Below are positions 12,511 through 26,000 of a stretch of 64,000 bases of DNA, in pieces. Source of the stretch: Aplysia californica (Eukaryota; Mollusca; Gastropoda; Aplysiida; Aplysiidae); NCBI RefSeq assembly GCF_000002075.1, contig NW_004797367.1, positions 821,688 to 885,687 of the forward strand, given 5' to 3'. Position 1 is the stretch's first letter; every line of letters begins with the position of its first letter. A program made the position numbers and the translations under genes. The notes below the pieces were generated by a model. It was given only the letters and a program-made list of their open reading frames with translations. It did no database searches and was not told where the DNA came from.

Positions 12511-12766
12511 CTCTTTATCTCCGGCAAGCCGCTCCCAGCGGCTCGGGCACATTCTATTATGACGTCTTCAACATCAAATTACTTTTCGGCAATTGCCAAA
12601 AACAGGTTTCTTTTACTGGAAGTTCATTCATTAGATACAGTTCTATTATAATAGGTTCGCTAGTTTCGATTTAATGAGTAATTTATTGACACTTTTTGTC
12701 ATTTTTAGATTAAGTACCAAAAAAAAGCCCCGGCATAGTAGGTTTACTCCCCTCAGAGATAAAGAG
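12511..12766. mobile_element. TTAA-flanked miniature element (family T1), 256 bp
   Basis: Flanked by TTAA at 12507-12510 and 12767-12770. The ends are inverted: CTCTTTATCTC and GAGATAAAGAG. A second copy lies inverted at 53577-53852 and shares CCTACTATGCC-type and GGCAATTGCC-type internal blocks. TTAA duplications are typical of piggyBac-like movers. Confidence 0.75.
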
Positions 12767-13054
12767 TTAAAAAACTGGGGCGTGAACATTAGAAATATTT
12801 TTCATCACGGACAACACATCTACGATCCCCCATCTCTCTCGTTTTTCCCCAACATACTAGACATCTCCACATTGCAGTGTATCTTTCTTCCATGACCCAG
12901 AGTACAATGTACAGATATTGCTTGTTGGCTTCAGTGAAGACCCTGAGACAAATATACAAAAAGTGATGCCAATGCTGAGACATGTGTTAAAACTAGAAGT
13001 TAACAAATGCTAAATGAAGATACAAAGAACATACAGTACCGGTAAATCAAATTC

Positions 13055-13119
<65 letters not shown>

Positions 13120-13120
13120 T
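13055..13120. repeat. TCTG tetranucleotide repeat followed by TC run
   Basis: About 13 uninterrupted GTCT units then CTCTCTCT. Confidence 0.92.
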
Positions 13121-14859
13121 TAAGAGTTTCATTCTTACTTAACATCACATACTCACTCCTTCAAGATATGGCTGTATGACAGTATACAATTCTATATGGA
13201 TACATTAATGAAGCCATTTGGTATAATTTATTGAAGCACCGTGACAATACAACAGTTACATGTAGAACTTTACACTACAGGTACAAAGATACTCAAATGC
13301 AAAGTGACATAACATTTTCAAGAAACTGGCAAGTCGAAATTTACCAGTACCACACACCAGGATGATAACAGCCACATTTCACGAGGAGTAGAGATTAGCA
13401 TAACACTAATACTGAACAAAAATGAAAGGAGTACACCAGATCAGAGTGCCCACCAATCACCAGGACTATTAACAGGCACTAACAAACACAATCAAATGCA
13501 AAGTTGAACAATGGTTTCCAAGGAGGGGGCAAGTTCTTTAAGGAAGATAACAATGAGTGACAACTTGGTGGTGTTCAACAGAGGGCAAGAGGGAGCTAGG
13601 CTTGGCTGGAAGATGGAAGGATAAAAATACTGAAAAGCTCTTCGCTAGGATTTCTTTAAATGCCGTCGACGCACAGAGGAACCTGAATATAATACCACAC
13701 ACTCTCAATGCTCGTAAAAAAAAAGTTCGGACTGAAACACTTTAACATACCAGACGGAAACTTTTATATACTGAGCCCACAACATAACTACATAGACAGT
13801 CTGGAAGAATTACAAACACCCTCCAAAAGATCAACAAATTAACAGAAGGGCCCAAAGACAGAATAGTATGCCCACGCGTATCAGTCACTGCCAGCATCAG
13901 CAACAGGAAGGGCGGCTCAATTTTAGTTGATATCTGAACTCACACAACGCAAAACCAATATCTACTGGAAATAACAATTTTTCACTAAACTCCATCACAC
14001 ACTTGCATCCTCAATCAAGCTCATCTTGCAAAAGAGAACACTGATTCCATAACATACAAAACAAATGCTACTTTATGACTTCATCAGTACCTCAGTCATA
14101 GCCCACGTATACTCTGACTTATATCCGGCTCTGCACTGGGAAGCAAAAATCACTGGTCAAGTTCTTGACCCGTTACAGCCAACACAAACAAAATAAAACA
14201 ACTGGTGGTCAACAAACGTTAAAAGTTCCGGCTGCTTAATTGCGATGCCCTGCAACAAAGCATAACAACTAAATGACAACTTAATTTTGTTTGAGTTTAA
14301 AAGTATCACATCGATAAGATAACTATCATTATAAAAGTGAAATGGACAGACAAAATAAATAGGAGAACAGAAAAAGTAAGAACGACAAGTAGTGTTCTGA
14401 GTACACAAACACAGGTTGTCAAGTAATAAGTTAACACATGGAGCCCACCCCCTCCCCCCCCCTCCGAAGACCCTTTTTCCACTTCGATTTTCAGCAGATC
14501 ATACAAGCAGATGCAAGTATCATCTTGTCTGTCTCCAGTTGCTCACCAGACAAAAACTGATCCATATGTCACGTACAACGCATTGCAAATAAATAGATAA
14601 TGCCCTAAGCCAGAGCTAAAAACAGCTCATACTAAATGACACATTCTTGTGACTATCAGTTACTAAAAAGAACGAGAAGTTTGATAACACGAGGATGAAA
14701 GAGAACCATGGCAATAAGACAAAATCAAAGACAAAACCCGTTTTATGAACAATCAGAGATGAAATGACTACAACAACACAAGGAGAGATCAACAAGTGCG
14801 ATTCGCGTGCATAAATAACCATATACATGCTCCGACTCAGGGCAAGAACACTGCTTTAA

Positions 14860-14964
14860 CACTTAGCAGTCACTTGACGCTATAATGTGACGGTGAAAAT
14901 TTTCCATTCCGGTCACCTGGCGCAGTCACTCTGGTGACACTGCTGGATGTGTGACTGCAAAGTG
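14860..14964. mobile_element. TTAA-flanked miniature element (family T2), 105 bp
   Basis: Flanked by TTAA at 14856-14859 and 14965-14968. Ends are CACTTAGCAGTCAC and GTGACTGCAAAGTG, an inverted pair. Internal TTCCGGTCACCTGGCGC is shared with 55821-55976. Confidence 0.72.
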
Positions 14965-15519
14965 TTAAGTACCGTAATCATGTTATATGTGGCACTTTAG
15001 ACATCCAATATAGCACTGAAAGGATTTAAAACTTACAGAAAATACTTTCAACCCACAACTTTAAAATTACAGCAAACCTTTTTTTTTAGTACACTCAGAG
15101 TTTTACAATACACACACTCAACAACAGTGTAGAATTTGATAGTTACTTCAGGGCAATAACAAATTATTGAAATAAGAATAACAGTCACTTTCATTCACAG
15201 TGTTATCATTTGACTCAAAGCTCACGTGGCATCCAGAAATAAATGGCAAACGAAGAAAGTGGAAATACTTTTGACTGCTGCCACACATTTTCAAACAGGA
15301 TTTCTAAATTCAGACCCTTCTGTTATGGATTCACACAAGTGATTACATATTATGATAATCGCTGGGTTACAACCCTGTCTCTTTTTGGCCAAAATGCCAG
15401 AAGTACAACGAACATTGTAATGAAACTGTAATATATAGTTTCATTTTTATGTATACCTGCATGTGTTTTTACAATCCTGCACAGCCAAGAAAAATTTCCC
15501 TCTGAGACAATCAAGTATT

Positions 15520-15690
15520 ATTTTATCTTATCTTATCTGATCTTATCTTATCTGCTTGCACTGTATGCTTCCTGGGAAGTTGAGAATGTTCCTGAGTGTC
15601 CTATGGTCTGCTGGGGTAATAATAAAGTGTAAAGTGCATAGAGCAATACAAATGCTATTTATTTATTATTATCTTATCTATCTTATAATC
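15520..15690. repeat. TTATC pentanucleotide-rich stretch
   Basis: Two clusters of TTATCTTATCT units (15520-15552 and 15668-15685). Confidence 0.75.
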
Positions 15691-17164
15691 GTGAGTCGTA
15701 TGGCAGTTCTACTGGGACCCCAAACTCAGAGCATTTTAGTTCATATAAACTCCATACGTTGTTGTCTGTCATTAGAGATGTGCAGTGTGTGTTTGAAAAG
15801 TCTCAGCAGTCCAGGAGAACTCTACAAGATTTACTTTATTCACAACCCCGTAGCTGGAGAAACTGACAGCATGAGCTGACATGCTGAAAGAAACTCAATA
15901 ACTACCTACTTATAAAGTTATCATACACATATACATATACTATCAAAAGACTTCAATAAACACAATGACAAACAATCACACACACAATGTAATCACATAC
16001 ACAATTTGCAAAACACACTCCGATACACAAACTTGCTACTAAAATACAGTATAACACAAATAGGTCGAACACAGAAGACTCGAAATCATGCATCCGTCAA
16101 ACTGTGCCTGCGGTCCCGTTTTTTTTCTTTCTTCTTCATCTTTGCAGAATATCCCTAAAAAACCGGGGCCGGACCCGACAAATTCGAGCTATCCATGTTA
16201 TACTGTATTACTGAACTCACAACAGACTTGAGTATTCTATCACTTAGCACATAAGCTGGGACAAAATGGTTCTCAGCACAGAGAAAATTGTAAAGAAAAA
16301 GACTTTTTTACATGAACAAAATAACTACCAGTCTGCTTCACTAGCAAACTACATTGCATTAGGCTTTGGAGGATGCATTTTTCACTTCTTTCTTCAAGTG
16401 CCAGATCTGAAACAGGCATCGGCAATCATGATTCACCCCTGGTTTTTCTGCGCAGATGCTTTAAAAAAGTTATTTTATTTTTGTATTTTCAAGTCACCTA
16501 GCTTTTCAAATTCCCTAGTTTTGCCATTGCTCCTTTTGGCGAAAATATGCATTCATAGAGGGAAGAAAATGCTCAAATTACTAAACCAAATTTTTAAAAT
16601 CACAAGTCATAAACTCTGGAAGAAACTCTGGAAGAAACTAGCTAATCAAAATTTTACAAAGACAAAGAAAAATTTGTCAAGCACTTTTAGTCTACTGCTT
16701 TTCAGGAAAATACACAACAAAGTGTTGGCATCCATTTTAAACAAATAAACAAATGAGAAATTTCTTTTTGCTTGATAGCTCAGGATGTTGATTTTTTTAA
16801 AGACATTGTATTGAGCAAAGGGAACGCACACTGACAATCAACAAGACAATCGCCATTGAACAAAGGGAAAGAACAAAGCAGACAAACAAACAAAAACAAA
16901 AGTAGAACAATGGAGAAGTAGGACTAGGACCACCACAGACATCTTCCAACCACCCACAAGAGTTGTTTCATCATCTCAATCTGATTAATGTCTAAACTAA
17001 CACCGCTAGGCTATTGGCGACACAGGTAAGCAACATGAACCATGATCAAATCCCAAGTTCTTGGACAATTTCTCACATGTGTAAGTCAGCACAGAGAATG
17101 CCAATCAACCAACTCTCTGAAAAGGCAGATAATGCACTAAACCAATACATCATAAAACATTCTA

Positions 17165-17328
17165 ATTTTTGTAAGAGTTTTATAACACAATTAGGCCATA
17201 TAAGGGCCAAAGATTAGACGTGTTACAAAAGAGTAACAGACACAAAAAAAGGAGGAGCAATAAGGACGATAGATATTTGAAAGGGAAAAAAAGGAGCAGA
17301 CCACACCAGATCACCCGCCAACCAGTCA
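17165..17328 (-). repeat. Family A SINE-like repeat
   Basis: Contains AAGAGTTTTATAACACAATT, GGTGTTAC-like and GATAGATATTTGAAAG blocks and ends CACCCGCCAACCAG. The first hairpin arm is deleted. Confidence 0.7.
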
Positions 17329-17659
17329 CCATCAAAAACAAAACTTCACTTAATCCATTAGATTAAAAATGCTTTGTTGGGGTAAACAGCTGCACATCCA
17401 CACAACAATGGTCAGACTAAAACAAAACAGGGATGATGATAAAAGAGTATGATCTACCATTGATGCCCTCCAACCACGAGCTCGAATACAATGTAACTAC
17501 TCACACCTGCAGACAAATTATCACTCTGCAGAAACAGACTAGGCCACCTTCAGAAAACATGTTGATTTCATACAGATATCCGTATCTACACAGAAAACTT
17601 AATATTCAAAAGAAACACATTGTTGCCATCACCACCACCAAAAACAAAATGTAGTTCTT

Positions 17660-17815
17660 GGATAAAAACACATGCACACACGCATTTATATACACACCCA
17701 CAAAAAAAATGCACACACATACTATCTCCGCATCCCCCCACTCTCCCACTCACACACACACACACGATCACACACCCCCACACATACACCCACACATACA
17801 CCAACAAACATTGAG
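17660..17815. repeat. CA-rich microsatellite region
   Basis: Interrupted CACACA/ACACCC units beside a family A copy. Confidence 0.85.
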
Positions 17816-17843
17816 CACCAGTTGTCCACACTACCTCAGCAAA

Positions 17844-18022
17844 TTTTAATAAGAGTTTTACGGCACTTGAAACACAATAAGGTCATACAAGTGCCGAAGA
17901 ATAGATAATGTGTTACAAGAGAGTAACATACACAAAAAAGAAGGAGGGGAGATCAGGACGATAGATGTTTGACAGGAAAGAAGGAGCAAACCACACCAGA
18001 GCACCCGCCAACCATCCATACA
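17844..18022 (-). repeat. Family A SINE-like repeat abutting the TXNDC11 stop codon
   Basis: Full-length copy with hairpin arms GGCACTTG and CAAGTGCC. Its head (ACCATCCA) lies only a few bases beyond the TXNDC11 TGA, in the sense direction, so the 3' UTR begins with this element. Confidence 0.78.
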
Positions 18023-18027
18023 CTACC

Positions 18028-18481
18028 TCAAGAACCAGACTTCACACTCTGTACGGGGAACAACGACGCCAGCTGTCTCTTGGAAAGTTCTCTCCCTTCG
18101 TTGCTTTGCAAATATGACAAGAGCCGGATCAAACCCTCTATATTGGTCTGAATGTCTTTCAGCTTCCTTTTCAGAAAGTCTGCACTGAGATTTGCATAAT
18201 ACCTCAAATCAACCTCACCCTCACTAACACTAGCTGTGTCCCGGCTCCCAGCTGTAGCCTCCGACACATGGTGAAGCTGCAGCTGTAACCTCGCCGACTT
18301 ACGGCGCAGCTGCTGAATACGAGCCTGGGAACGGACGATATTTTTCTGGATGCAAGTCTTGGAGCAGACGTCAGCCGCCAGGTGCAGGCGCGTGTCGTAT
18401 GTTGCGTGTCGCAGGACGAAGCGTATCAGGTTGACCAGGCTTTTGTCCTTGTCTTCCGGGAATATCACACTGTCAGCTTTC
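18028..18481 (-). CDS. TXNDC11: TXNDC11 exon 15: end of thioredoxin fold, coiled coil and stop
   Basis: It encodes [18 protein letters not shown], then [12 protein letters not shown], like NRKDLSVKYPED and LPNLLRFILHHS in vertebrates. A helical stretch ([18 protein letters not shown]) and a second helix before the end look coiled-coil. The protein stops at SVKSGS-TGA. Confidence 0.93.
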
Positions 18482-21400
18482 CTGGAACCACAAAACAAAA
18501 GACTTGGAGTTAAAGCATAATTCGGTTTAGTTTGTTTAAGAAGTAAAGAGACCCATTTCGACAGAATTACCGTAGTCATTTAGGGAGCGGAAAATAAAAG
18601 ACACTCAGAAACAACATCCAGAGAGAAAAGAGATAGGACCTGCCAGAGTAACCCTCCAACCATTCCCAAGTAAAGCAGACAGACAGAAACACTAGCTAGA
18701 GGGGAAGAAAATAAGTGAGACATACAAGCCGCATCCTAAAACTACACTTAAAACAAGAGTAAATTATATGACATACGAATAGATGAAAGGAGGCAAGTGA
18801 TGATGGGAAAATTTGAGAAAAGAGGAAAAAAAGAGAAGAGGACAAGTAATGCAAGACAGAACATGGCAAAATAATGAGACAATGTGACCTTAAGCAAGGT
18901 ATGGGAAGCTAATGCAGTACTTTTTACTTTTAGCTAGAGTTTTACGGAGCTTGCAACACAAATAGGTCACAGAAATGCTGAAGATTAATTAAAGATATTG
19001 CTAGACAGTAACACACTGAGAAAAAAAGAAGGAAGGGAGGTAAGGACGATAGATGTTTTGTTGGAAAGGAGGGGCAAACCACACAAGAGCATTCATCAAC
19101 CATCCACCAAATGCAAAGCTTTATGGAAAAACCCAGACAAAACACATGTACTCTGGGTCAGAAAAAGTCTAAGCACTATAACTTTTACTTGTAACTTTCA
19201 TAGTCCGTATATTAATCCAAATAGCTAACTTTTCCTTTCAAGTCTGTTGCAGATCAATATATACACTCATTAACTAAAACACATTCCAGAGGACTTTTCT
19301 AGGAAAAGTTTCACGAAATCTGAACAAGCATTTGTATATATACGAATGTAAAAATACACAAATAGATATATGGATGGATTTTATACATACTTTAATACAT
19401 ATATAATTTGTCCCTATCTCACAACAAAGCAAGTAATTTTGAGCTATCTGAACTCTCAGACAGGACTTGCATTTATCCAAAACTTTCTCCCTCACCAGCC
19501 CACATATCGACTGACACACACTGAGAGCTAAATATGGCTGAATAATATGACAACAATTCCCACTGAATGGCAGTCCAGAATATATGTAAAACTGAGTATT
19601 AGTAACATTCATACATTATACTTCCAAAAGCGCAATAGTATGTGGTCTACATTTGTCATATATGACATGTGACGTACGATACAGTTTACAATTTCCGATT
19701 AGAAACTTAATCTTATTGTAGCTTATTACAGCAAGCATTGGAATAGTAGACAAGTGTAAAATAACACGTACAAATGTACAATATGTTATTGCAGAAATAT
19801 TTTTCACTACCCTCTACAAAGTTCACTTTACATGGTAATTTCAGGTACTTTAAACTACAACATTAAAATAGCAATAACTCGGCGTAAATATTGGAAGATA
19901 ATCACCAAATATTGGAGAATTTGATTAATGGAAAAACATTTAACACACGACATTTTTGCAAAAAACAAACAATAAATCGCATGGAGGAAAGTTCATAGTT
20001 GGCAGCAAAGCCTTTCTAAAATAATAAGATCAGAAGCCTCAGCTGCTCTGTCATATACATACATTTTTCAGTACCATCTTATTCCGTCTTCAACTTCACT
20101 CCCATATTGCTTTTTCTGACACATTTGTACATATTGCATTACCAGCAACATTACCATACTGCTTTTTCAACTATACTACCATATTGATTTTTCAGATACG
20201 CTACCATATATTGCTTTACCAGCTATACTACCATTCAATTGCTTTTTTTTTTAGCTACACTACAACAATATTGCTTCTTTCAGCTATACTACCATATCAG
20301 TTTTTAGCTACCATATTGCTTTTTCTGAAACACTACTTTATATTGCATTACCAGCTACACTACCTCACTGGGGGGTTTTTCAACTATACTACCATATATT
20401 GCATTTTTCAGATACACTACCATGTAAATCATTGCTTTATCAACCACACTATACTGTTTTGTTTTTTCAGCCATACTACCATAATATTGCTGACTCTGTA
20501 ACACATACATAAGGGCCTTAGTATAAATCCATTCATTCATGTGGGGTGTAAGCTTAAGAAAAGCACATTGACAGGTCTTCAAAGCATGAAAAAACAAACA
20601 AAAAAAAACAACAACAGACAGACAGAAATAGCACTCAGTTTTAAAAAAGGCATATATATGCCAGATGAGCCCTCCAACCACCCACACTAAATCTTCAGGG
20701 CAACAAGGACATACACTATAAACCCACAAGCAAATGGAACTGTTAAAAATCAAAACAATTATATAAAATGAGAAAAATAAGAATAAATGTTGTTTGTTTT
20801 AGTAGAGGTTTTACTGCGCTCGCAACTGCATAAGGTCATTTGAACGCCAGAAGATTAGAGATGTTATAAGAGAGTAACAAACATAAAAAAGAAGAAGGGG
20901 AGATCAGGACGATAGATGTTTGATAGGAAAGAAGGAGCAAGCCACACCAGAGCACCCACCAACCGCCCACATAAGAATAAAAGTAAAGTACACAATACAA
21001 ATGCACACATGTACCCACGCACACACGCACGCACACACGCACGCACACACACACACGCACACACACACGCACACACACACACACACAAACGCAAACATGC
21101 ACAAAAACACGCACACAACCAAATCTCGCAGACAAATATAATAATACAAGTAAGCACACAAAAACATCAAACAAAGCACACAGAGAAGAAAAGACAAGAC
21201 AGGTAAATAAGCAATATCCAGAAGAAAAAACAAACCAACGAACAAAACAATCACAATAGAGCGAGAAGGAAGAAAACCACTAAGCACCACAGCAAGGCCT
21301 GCAGCAACACATCCAGAGAAAAGCACTCGATTTCTCAGAATTCTGAATATTATTTCATCCCTATGAGAAAAGATAGCTCAGTTGGTACCAAGCTGGGCTA

Positions 21401-22968
21401 AGGCTGAGGTGTAAATGTTTTCAGTTTTAGTAAGGATTTACGGGCTCGCAACTGCAGACGGTCATATGAGCACCAAGGTGTGGATGTCAACAGAGAAGTC
21501 CAAACGGGGAATCAGGCCTGCTCTGCTCACCTCTCTAGCCTCAACAGCACAAAGTCTGCTTAGACTATCAAGGCACCCCGAAAACAGCAGTTCCCACAAT
21601 AGTGCCAAACATACAAAAGAAGTAGAGGAAAAATGACAATGGTAAGGATGAGGAAAGAAAAAGCAGCAGTTCCCCCTACGTTATTCCAGTAAAGTATGAG
21701 CATGACATTGATAAGTCAGCCTATTTACAATTCTACTGTGCATAAGAACATGTTAATATCCCCCCTTTGGGAATGGCCTAAAGATATCTTCAGTCAGTAG
21801 CACTACCCTAGGTGTGGATGACCCCACAACAAATCCTAAATGAGTTGTTCTTGAACTTGGTTGCTTGAGGTGAGGTTTTGGGGGTTTTTTGTTTTAGTAA
21901 GTGTTTTTCAGTACTTGCACCACAATTAGGTCATTCAAGTACCGCAGACTAGAGGTGTTACAAGAGAGTAACGCACAAATAAAACAAGGGAGGGTAGATA
22001 AGGACAATAGATGTTTGATTGGAAAGAAGAATCAAACCACACCAGAGCACCCGCCAACTACCCAGCGATGTGGATGACCCCCGCATCAAATTCTAAAAGA
22101 GTTGGTCTTGAACTTGATCGTTAGGAAAATTTTCAAAGCTTTGGCCAACCCAAGCACAGATACCAAGAGTCTCAATTTTTTTAAATTATTAACCTTGCGG
22201 GAATCAACCTCACGCTTTCGGCAAAGAATGGCAGAGAACCTAACCCTTACTAAACAGATGCCAGTAAAGAGGAAGGAGGAAAGTAAAAAAAAAAGCAACA
22301 CAAATCAAAAGCTGAGACAAAAAACAAAGACAGAAGTACCACACTTATGCAATTGTAACAGTAGAAGTTTCACGCCCCTATCGCCACAATTTAGGTCACT
22401 TAGGAGGAGGGCTGCTACGACACTGCCTATCAAGGCCAACCCAGGCGAAGAGTTTTTAGTTTAAGGTTTTACGGCGTTCGCAACTGCATACGGTCATATG
22501 AGTGCCAGAAGATTAGAGGTGTTACAAGAGAGTAACAAACATAAAAAAGAACAAGGGGAGATAAGGGCGATAGATGTTTGATAGGAAAGAAGAAGCCAAT
22601 CACACCAGAGCACCTGCCAACCACCCACCAGGCAAAGAGGGACACAATATCTCAGAAAACTGAATGCAAAAGCTCGGTAAAATCCTCCCCACATGGGAAT
22701 TGAACTCAAAGTTTTTCCCATGCAATGGTGAAGAAGCTTCTAAGCGGGTCACCACAGAAGCTCATCACACTTATTGTGCACCTGAACAAGACGTGCACAG
22801 ATGTTTTTCAGCCAATAAAGGGGTTGCACTTCCAGCTGGTGAGCTGTGGGTCTATTTGTGAGTAAGTGAGAAAGACAGAGAAGGGGAGGAGGAGAAGGAT
22901 GTGAGGGTGGACGAGAAGGGGGGAGAGAGAGAGAGAGAGAGAGGGGGAGAGAGAGAGAGGGAGAGAGA

Positions 22969-23024
<56 letters not shown>

Positions 23025-26000
23025 GGAGAGACAGAAGGGGACAGAGGGAGGTAGGGGGAAGGGGGAGAGGGAGAGAGGAGGGAGAGAGGAGGGAGAGGGC
23101 GTGGGAGAGAAACGGGAGGGAGAGAAACAGGAGGGAGAGAGAAGGGGGAAAAGAGAGAGAGAAAAGGGAGAGATAGAGAGAGAGAGGGAGGGAGAGAAAG
23201 AGAGAGTAGATAGATAGATAGATAGAGAGAGAGATAGAGAGGCAGAGAGACAGAAAGACAGACAGGCATCTGCCACACAAAGAAATACGAACAGCGAAAG
23301 AAAGAAGACCCAAGCAGCGGTCATGAGGGAGCATCCCACAGCACATCTCGAACAAGGCAGCCGACACAAAGACAGAAAAGGCCTTCAAAAGCAGCAGCCG
23401 CAAAAGGCAGGGAAAGCCCTCAAAAACAGCAGAAGCAATGAGAAAACAGAAACATCAAAAGCAGAGAGGAAAAGTAATAGAAAAATAATGAGTACACATA
23501 AAGACTTATAAACATACGTTAAACAAAATATGAAACACAAATGGAAGATCTACGAACCCAGATTAAGTAAAGAAAATCTCACACATATATACACACAAAA
23601 GATTTCATTTCACATGTACACACACATAATAAAGTAAACTCTCACAAATACATATAAAAATGTTAATTTCCACACAAAAACACAAACAAACAAAAACACA
23701 AACAAACAAAAACACACAAAGAAAAAAGAAATACAAACACAAAATATAAACAGCCATATTTTCATCTTTTGAGTGACAGAGAAATGTCAAAATTCAATGA
23801 TTCCTACATTCCCTCATTTCATGTACGTATAATGAAAGCAGTATTCGGGGTTGCCAAGCAGAGAGAAGCTAAGACATTGTCATCACACAGCTGATTTCTA
23901 TGACATATTTCATTAAATACCATAACTCTACTCAGTTGACACCGCTCTTTGCTTTTTTTTTTTTGCGAGTTGTTAAATCTTAAACTCGCATATCAGAAAG
24001 GAACAGTTTTAAGTACTTCAGAATAAATTGTTACCAGAAGAATACGATGACACTTTGTTTTTCAAAAGAAAACAAAATCAGATTCTAGAAAACATCTTGT
24101 AAACTCCCATCTCCGTTTAAGTAAAACCCAGACATCTTAAGACGTCGTAGGTAATTGATTGTCTCAGAGCGAATGTATTTGAGACTTCTGACAGATTATT
24201 ACTCATCCTGAGAAATTCATCACTGTCTTTATTCTAATATTAAAATTAGGACTTTAAAACATTATAAAAACATTTTTTTTAAGCTCTAAATCTTGATATC
24301 GACTTTGCCATATGCCGTTAGAATTACAAAGTTTTATCTGACAATTTCGTCTGTATTGAGTTACGAGGACCATGAGGTCAGAAATCAAATTTTCTATCTG
24401 CTCTATAAAAATCGCAAGATTATTTGGAACCAGTATCAGGATATTTAAAGAATTGCATTCGAAAAGGCTTGACATGATGTGAAACTCAAAATTTTGTTTT
24501 ATCAAAGGTCTCAAAACTAGGTACTGAGCAGATAGAACTTTGTAATTCTAAGGAAGAGATAAGACGGAGTCTTAAACTGAGTAGTCGATATGTGATTGTC
24601 ACAATCCAGTGGTTCTTTTTACTGAAGAAACAGAACATAAGCAATTATTTTATAAAATTGTAGGGCTATATTTCAGGGAAAAACTTTCATCCATGCGTTT
24701 TATATATATTATTATATCAGATTAAAAATATATATGACAAGCACAGGTATGAGTTCTCATGATAAACTTTACGATGATCCTGAGACATCAAGGAGAAACT
24801 GGCGGCTGTTCATCAGTGCAGAAATATGGTGCATACAACTCACCTCTTTTTCCCAGCAATTCTCAACTCGAGAGGCTCTCTAAAAATTACAACAAAGCTG
24901 GAGTTTGTATCTGAACACACACACTCTCCGGAAATAACACAAGGACAGGTTGAAGAGCCACTAAAGGTTCACGTTCAGTGGGGATTTTACAAGTAAAAAG
25001 GTTCGGTGCCATTCACAACAGCCTTAACCCTACAGACGCGAGGGCATGTCCCAGTGTGTGCGACCTTCACCCTTCCAAACACCCAACGCATGCCTCAATA
25101 CGCTGCATTGTAAATCTAGTGGGTTTTTCTCTTGGAGGTACAGGTGCACAGGAAGGTCATGTAGGCTCAGGGGGTCAGAACACTAGTTCAATGTAGATTG
25201 TTTACTATAGAACTGGTCTCAACTCAATGAAATCTAACATAATATCAGAATTGAAGGCTAATCTAGATACCCATGTAAGAGTATACAAAACAACTCCATA
25301 AGTTAATGACTCAGAATTTTCCTGCCGACCCATCATTTACGAATGCAGCAAACACAGGAATTTTTTGCAGCATACTTCAGCAATCCAAAGCAGAATGTAC
25401 TCTCAGCTGCAATCCTCAAGGACAGTTTTACCGCAGGGATATTTGACTTTACCCAATTTTGATGAAAATTGTTTCCACTGAATGTTTTCTAATTACCAGC
25501 ATCAAAACCGTGCACATAAGACACCAACTTCCTAAACCACTCTGCCCTCTTGTTGAGGTCTTTCTAACGTTTCAGATATTCACCCTGCAATATTTTTACA
25601 GAAATTGATGTACAGAAAAGTGGAAAGACATGGAATAACATCAAGAGGCTAGCCCAGGATAGAGAAAAGTGGGGGGTGTTTGTCCATGGCCTATACCCTG
25701 GTGCAGGGTGAGAAAGGCAATGATGATGAATATTTGTGAGACCACAAAATTGGGCCAGTTTTGGAGTCAAACTGTACCCTGCAATATTATATGCGAGGTC
25801 ATGTTATAGGTGAGTAAATGTACGATAAACACAGCAAAACATGAGCTGAAGAATCCTTACCTGCGGGCTGGGAAGAATATCACACTTGGGTAAGAGTCAA
25901 AGTTGTACTGCCACGGCAGGTCATTGAGGCCACCATTGACACTGAGGACACAGGCAGAGAGAGAAACAACTTAAAAAATGTAACATTGTAAACGTAACAG

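Larger units (their letters stand above)
12780..17160. other. TXNDC11 downstream region; no gene seen
   Basis: Between family A copies this stretch contains a TCTG microsatellite, one TTAA element and short uninformative frames such as 16266-16748 (+), which is Lys/Phe/Leu-rich and shows no recognised domain. It may include the TXNDC11 3' UTR. Confidence 0.4.

Noticed and set aside
16266-16748. 160-residue plus-strand frame starting MVLSTEK
   Set aside because: Lys/Asn/Phe-rich composition, no recognisable domain and no splice partners; likely chance in AT-rich DNA.
22749-23403. Three long minus-strand frames of Ser/Leu/Pro (up to 206 residues)
   Set aside because: They read through the polypurine tract in all three frames, so composition alone explains them.
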